Shown here: positions 6,626-10,091 of the stretch, piece after piece
Position numbering within the stretch: position 1 is the first letter of the stretch
How the letters are laid out: every line of letters begins with the position of its first letter
Assembly: GCA_023266455.1 (NCBI GenBank)
Contig: JAHFQD010000039.1
Coordinates: 1-10,091, forward strand
Direction of reading: 5' to 3'
DNA length: 10,091 nt
Origin: Candidatus Muproteobacteria bacterium
GTDB lineage: Bacteria > Pseudomonadota > Gammaproteobacteria > Acidiferrobacterales > Sulfurifustaceae
Made by a program: the position numbers and the translations under genes
Notes under the pieces: model-generated
What the model was told of the DNA's origin: nothing
Seen by the model: the letters and a program-made list of their open reading frames with translations, nothing else
Database searches by the model: none

Positions 6626-9571
6626 TTACCGTGCTTGGCGGCGCTGTACGGGGGGTTTTTTACTGATACGTCCGGGACCGCCAGTATAGTCTTCGAACCA
6701 GCTGCGGAATTGCTCCGGCGGCAACGGCTTACTGAAGAAGTAACCTTGGGCAACGTCGCAACCTTGTTCGATCAACCGCTCTAGAATGGCGTCGCTTTCG
6801 ACGCCTTCGGCGACAACGCGCAGCCCCAGATCGTGCGCCAGGTCGATGGTTGAACGCACGATGGCGGCGGAGTCGGCGTTGTTCAACATGTCCATGACAA
6901 ACGACTTGTCGATCTTCACTTCGTCCACCGGTAGTTTCTTGATGTAACTCAACGACGAAAAACCGGTGCCGAAATCGTCGATGGACATGGTGATGTCCAT
7001 ATTATTCAACTGCCGCAAGATGCTAAGCGCGCCTTCGGGATCTTCCATCATCGCGCCCTCGGTGATCTCCACCTGCAACCAGCCCGCCTCCGCGCCGTAG
7101 GCTTGAATCAAACGCGCGACCTTATCGACCAACTCGACGTCGCGCAGGTTACGCGGCGACAAATTGATGGCGATCGGCAACACAATGCCCACCTCGCGCC
7201 ACATCACCGATTGCCGCAACGCCGCGGCGATGACCCAATCGGTGAGCGGTTTGATCAAACCGGTATGTTCCGCGAGGCCGATGAAGTCTTCCGGCGAAAT
7301 GATGCCGCGCGCCGGATGCGGCCAGCGCACCAGCGCTTCCACACCGCAGACGCGGCCGCTCGGGATTTCGAACTTCGGCTGATAATAAAGCACCAATTCA
7401 CCGGCTTCGATTGTGCGTCGCAGTTCACCAGCGAGCACCAAATGTTGCGCGCTGTTCTTGTCCTGTTCCGAGGCATAGAACATGAAGTCCTTGCCGGTCT
7501 TCTTCGCTTGCCGCAACGCCACGTCGGCGCGCCGCATCAGTTGCGTGGCGTCGGTGCTGTCGCGCGGAAATAACGAGATGCCGGCGACGGCGTTGATGCT
7601 GAGCGAGAGCTCGCCGAGCGTGAACGGCGCGCGCAGCGAACTTAATATCGTACGCACCGTGCTGCTGGCGTCTTCGTCGTTATTCACGACGCAAACCACC
7701 GCGAACTCGTCGCCGCCCATGCGCGCCACCATCGCGTCGCTCTTCGCCACGTCGCGAATGCGCGCGGCGACGTCTTTCAGCAGCATGTCGCCTTGGTGAA
7801 AACCGAGCGCGTCGTTGATTTCGTTCAATCGATCGATATCTAAAACAATCAGCGCCAACGAAGTGTTCTGCGCGTCTACTTCGGGTAGCGAACGCCGCAG
7901 ATGTTCTTCGAACTGTGCGTGGTTCGGTAAGCCGGTGAGGCGGTCGAAAAACGCCAAGCGTTTGATTGTCGCTTGCGCACGGTCGTTCTCGATGCGCGCG
8001 CGCAACACTTCCAGGCCGAACGCGAGGTCGTTAGTAGCTTCTTCCAGCACCTCGAGTTCTTCTTGATTAAACGCGTCTTTTTCCGGCGCATAAATCGCCA
8101 ATGCGCCGATGGGTCGGTTGTGCACGCACAAAGGAAATCCGGCGAGGCACACATATTGGCGGCGCACCAGTTCGTCGCGCCAGGGCGTCATGTTGGGATT
8201 GTTGCCCAGCTCGCGCATGACCGTGACTTGTCCGGTGCGGATGGCGGTACCGACCGCGCCGCGGCCGTATTCGTTGTCCGACCAACTGATCCTATCGATC
8301 ATTTTGGTGAGCGCCGGCAACCCGCCTTCGAAACCGTATTCCGCCACCGCGCGCACGGTGCGGCGTTCGTCTTCCTCGGCATAACCGATCCAAGCCATGC
8401 GATAACCGCCGACTTCGACGATGACGCGGCACATCTCGTTTAATAAAGACTGTTCGTTTCCAGCCCAGACCATGACGCGATTGCCGGCGTTTAACGTCTT
8501 CAAGGCGCGATTCACGCGTTGCAACGCGCCGGCCATCTCGTCGAAGCTGCGAGCAAGTTCGCCGATTTCGCCGTCGCGATGCGTTAAGCCGGTACGGGCG
8601 CTCATGTCGCCCGCCGCCAAACGGCGAGCGGCGTTCGCCAAAGCTTGCACCGAACGCAAGACGAAGGCGTTGCCACCCCACCATGCGGCAGCGAAGGCCA
8701 GCACCGCGACCATGAGCAACAACATCAGGTTGATAGCGAATTGACGATCGGCGTGGCCGAACGCGACTTCCGTCGGCACACCGACCGCGATAAAGATACG
8801 ACCTTCGTTGCCGATATGCAGGGGCGCGAACGCGCTCAGACGCCTGACGCGATCTAAATCTTCGATCTCGGCCGATCCTTCCAGGCCGTTATTTTCCAGA
8901 ATCGTACTCACCAACGGCATCTTCAACACCGCCAGACCGCCCCACATGTCCGGATCCGGTCGACGCGCGAGAATGGCGCCACCGCCGTCGACGATCGTCA
9001 CCGCCGAACCAACCGGCAGTTCGAACTGCGAGATCATTTGGTTAATAGCGTTCAAGCTCATGGCGACATAGATAACGCCGCGTAACTTTTTATTCTCATC
9101 TAATACGGGATAACCGAAATTAATCGCCGGCTCACTGGTAATACGTCCGATCTGATAACCGCCGATACTGAAAGCACGCGAGCGCACTGTCCGCTGGAAA
9201 TACACTCGGTCGGCGATATTAATACCTTCCGCCATCGGCAACGCGCTGCAATAGATGTCGCCATCCAGCGTCGCGACGCCGATATTGTTGTAGTGTGAAT
9301 GCGTCTTGAGGACTTCCGTCATGACCCGACTGCAAGCGGTCGACAGCGACGGCTGCGCCACCGGAAGTTGCGCGAGTTCTTTCAACAACTCTTCGGTTTC
9401 GGCGATCAGGCGACGTTGTTCATGGGCGACAAAATGCACCAACGTCATCGCGTTGCTCTGCGCAGCATCGGCGTTGTAACTACGTTCGCTTAACGCGGAA
9501 TAGCCGATTACCCCAAACGCTGGGATAACCGCGAATACCACGAGCAATAGCAATCTTCCGCGTAGCCCCAT
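6626..9571 (-). CDS. Membrane dCACHE-HAMP-GAF-GGDEF-EAL protein, possible dual-function c-di-GMP enzyme
   Basis: The upstream paralogue, 981 residues from the ATG at 9571. A GTG 12 nt earlier (9583) is in frame, but it forms part of GAGGTG, a good Shine-Dalgarno 9 nt before the ATG, so I prefer the ATG. Order: TM1 (about 7-26), periplasmic dCACHE sensor with Cys80 and Cys108, TM2 (about 280-298), HAMP (about 299-352), GAF (about 373-521, with the familiar GGYRMAWIGYAEED stretch), GGDEF (about 536-699), EAL (about 710-959). GGDEF is intact at 619-623, and the metal Asp is kept in LDIDRLNEIND (D578), although the usual Phe-Lys after DxD is Leu-Asn and the I-site is missing. EAL residues E745, N803, E835, E838, D865-D866, K886, D888, E922 and Q942 are present. 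It could both make and break c-di-GMP, or use GGDEF only to bind GTP. A short basic tail follows EAL, unlike its paralogue. Confidence 0.93.
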   Translation of the reverse strand: MGLRGRLLLLVVFAVIPAFGVIGYSALSERSYNADAAQSNAMTLVHFVAHEQRRLIAETEELLKELAQLPVAQPSLSTACSRVMTEVLKTHSHYNNIGVATLDGDIYCSALPMAEGINIADRVYFQRTVRSRAFSIGGYQIGRITSEPAINFGYPVLDENKKLRGVIYVAMSLNAINQMISQFELPVGSAVTIVDGGGAILARRPDPDMWGGLAVLKMPLVSTILENNGLEGSAEIEDLDRVRRLSAFAPLHIGNEGRIFIAVGVPTEVAFGHADRQFAINLMLLLMVAVLAFAAAWWGGNAFVLRSVQALANAARRLAAGDMSARTGLTHRDGEIGELARSFDEMAGALQRVNRALKTLNAGNRVMVWAGNEQSLLNEMCRVIVEVGGYRMAWIGYAEEDERRTVRAVAEYGFEGGLPALTKMIDRISWSDNEYGRGAVGTAIRTGQVTVMRELGNNPNMTPWRDELVRRQYVCLAGFPLCVHNRPIGALAIYAPEKDAFNQEELEVLEEATNDLAFGLEVLRARIENDRAQATIKRLAFFDRLTGLPNHAQFEEHLRRSLPEVDAQNTSLALIVLDIDRLNEINDALGFHQGDMLLKDVAARIRDVAKSDAMVARMGGDEFAVVCVVNNDEDASSTVRTILSSLRAPFTLGELSLSINAVAGISLFPRDSTDATQLMRRADVALRQAKKTGKDFMFYASEQDKNSAQHLVLAGELRRTIEAGELVLYYQPKFEIPSGRVCGVEALVRWPHPARGIISPEDFIGLAEHTGLIKPLTDWVIAAALRQSVMWREVGIVLPIAINLSPRNLRDVELVDKVARLIQAYGAEAGWLQVEITEGAMMEDPEGALSILRQLNNMDITMSIDDFGTGFSSLSYIKKLPVDEVKIDKSFVMDMLNNADSAAIVRSTIDLAHDLGLRVVAEGVESDAILERLIEQGCDVAQGYFFSKPLPPEQFRSWFEDYTGGPGRISKKPPVQRRQAR

Positions 9572-9718
9572 CGGGGAGTGCACCTCGGGAGATGAACCGG
9601 CCTTCGTTTTTTTATGTACTAACGGTAAATATAGTTAAAACAACGCGATGAATGCGAAATCGCCCCGAAATGTGGGAAAATCGTGGTTTTTCAGCGACTC
9701 GCGCGTACTCGTGACACT
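9572..9718. other. Divergent intergenic region, no convincing promoter or operator
   Basis: An AT-richer stretch between the upstream c-di-GMP gene and the UvrA-like gene. It holds GAGGTG (9586-9581, minus strand), the ribosome site of the former, a run of seven T at 9607-9613, and TATAGT at 9630-9635 that could be a -10 on the plus strand but lacks a good -35. I see no LexA-type CTG-N10-CAG palindrome and no clear Shine-Dalgarno before the ATG at 9719. Confidence 0.5.
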
Positions 9719-10091
9719 ATGGCAAATTCGACTATTCGCATCAAAGGCGCCCGACAGAACAATCTGAAGGGATTCGACCTCGATCTCCCCCTGCACGAGC
9801 TTATCGTGGTCACCGGGGTATCCGGCTCCGGCAAGTCTTCCCTCGCGTTCGATACGGTCTACGCCGAGGGACAGCGGCGCTACGTCGAGACGTTCTCTCC
9901 CTATGCGCGTCAGTTCTTAGAACGCATGGACAAACCGGCGGCCGAGCGTATCGACGGCATCCCGCCGGCGATCGCCATCGACCAGACGAACCCGGTACGC
10001 ACCTCGCGCTCGACCGTCGGCACCATGACGGAGCTGAACGACCATCTGAAGCTGCTGTTCGCACGCGCGGCGACGCTGTACTGCTGCGGCT
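9719..10091 (+). CDS. uvrA: UvrA-family excinuclease ATPase, probable long-form/paralogous type (partial, first 124 residues)
   Basis: The gene runs off the right edge. It encodes the first ABC ATPase half of a UvrA protein, which acts with UvrB in recognising DNA damage for nucleotide excision repair. Visible signatures are [15 protein letters not shown], Walker A in [44 protein letters not shown] and [21 protein letters not shown]. Canonical UvrA reads roughly ISIEQKSTSHNPRSTVGT here; this protein has [17 protein letters not shown], plus [18 protein letters not shown] associate that variant with a second, often about double-length UvrA-like protein in Xanthomonas and Burkholderia relatives, but this is from memory. 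The ATG at 9719 has no obvious Shine-Dalgarno, yet the protein aligns with UvrA from its second codon onward. No SOS box is visible upstream. Confidence 0.9.
   Translation, partial: MANSTIRIKGARQNNLKGFDLDLPLHELIVVTGVSGSGKSSLAFDTVYAEGQRRYVETFSPYARQFLERMDKPAAERIDGIPPAIAIDQTNPVRTSRSTVGTMTELNDHLKLLFARAATLYCCG

Noticed and set aside
7103..8443. Several plus-strand open frames of 70-156 codons opposite the c-di-GMP genes (for example 7103-7573 and 7973-8443), with similar ones at 4170-4499 and 5160-6344
   Set aside because: They lie entirely antisense to well-conserved GAF, GGDEF and EAL coding sequence, and similar frames recur in both paralogues because the sense strand is duplicated.
3624..9571. 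The long direct repeat as a mobile element or transposon duplication
   Set aside because: Both repeat units are simply the two paralogous genes; no transposase, terminal inverted repeats or target duplications are visible.
9587..9718. A LexA/SOS box upstream of the UvrA-like gene
   Set aside because: No CTG-N10-CAG palindrome is present; the TACTAA at 9617 is only half of a Xanthomonas-type site with no partner.

Overview
The window looks like chromosomal DNA of a proteobacterium, most likely a gammaproteobacterium. The signs are moderately high GC, a Tat-exported hydrolase, a Fur-type operator in front of an iron permease, large membrane-bound c-di-GMP proteins, and a UvrA-like protein of a type I associate with Xanthomonas- and Burkholderia-like genomes. 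The taxonomic call is inference. I see no phage, IS, integrase, tRNA, rRNA or CRISPR array, and the gene density is that of an ordinary chromosomal core/accessory region.

Layout. (1) 1-1247, minus strand: an uncharacterised 259-residue protein with an HDxxH motif, followed by the start of a Tat-exported metal hydrolase resembling M19 membrane dipeptidases, which runs off the left edge. (2) 1248-1437: a divergent control region with a consensus -10, a Fur-box-like palindrome and a possible back-to-back promoter for the HDxxH gene. (3) 1438-2217, plus strand: an FTR1-family iron permease with both REGIE motifs. (4) 2221-2243: a strong hairpin between convergent genes; its U-tract on the minus strand lies in the permease stop codon. 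(5) 2251-3555, minus: an old-yellow-enzyme-type NADH:flavin oxidoreductase with a C-terminal Cys cluster and a hydrophobic insert. (6) 3624-6548 and 6626-9571, minus: two tandem full-length paralogues, each TM-dCACHE-TM-HAMP-GAF-GGDEF-EAL. (7) 9572-9718: divergent intergenic region. (8) 9719 to the right edge, plus: the N-terminus of a UvrA-family ATPase.

How the genes may work together. The permease is probably iron-repressed through Fur, and the divergent HDxxH protein may share that control. The two c-di-GMP proteins and the flavin oxidoreductase lie head-to-tail on one strand with gaps of 77 and 68 nt, so they could form one transcription unit. Both c-di-GMP proteins keep every EAL catalytic residue I checked, and both lack the GGDEF I-site. 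The downstream copy has lost a metal-binding Asp and has RGDEF in place of GGDEF. The pair therefore looks like a duplication in which one copy keeps a possible cyclase site and the other has become a phosphodiesterase with a degenerate GGDEF domain. This divergence, the iron-linked divergent region and the UvrA variant are the main points of interest. I do not see a clearly new multi-gene system.
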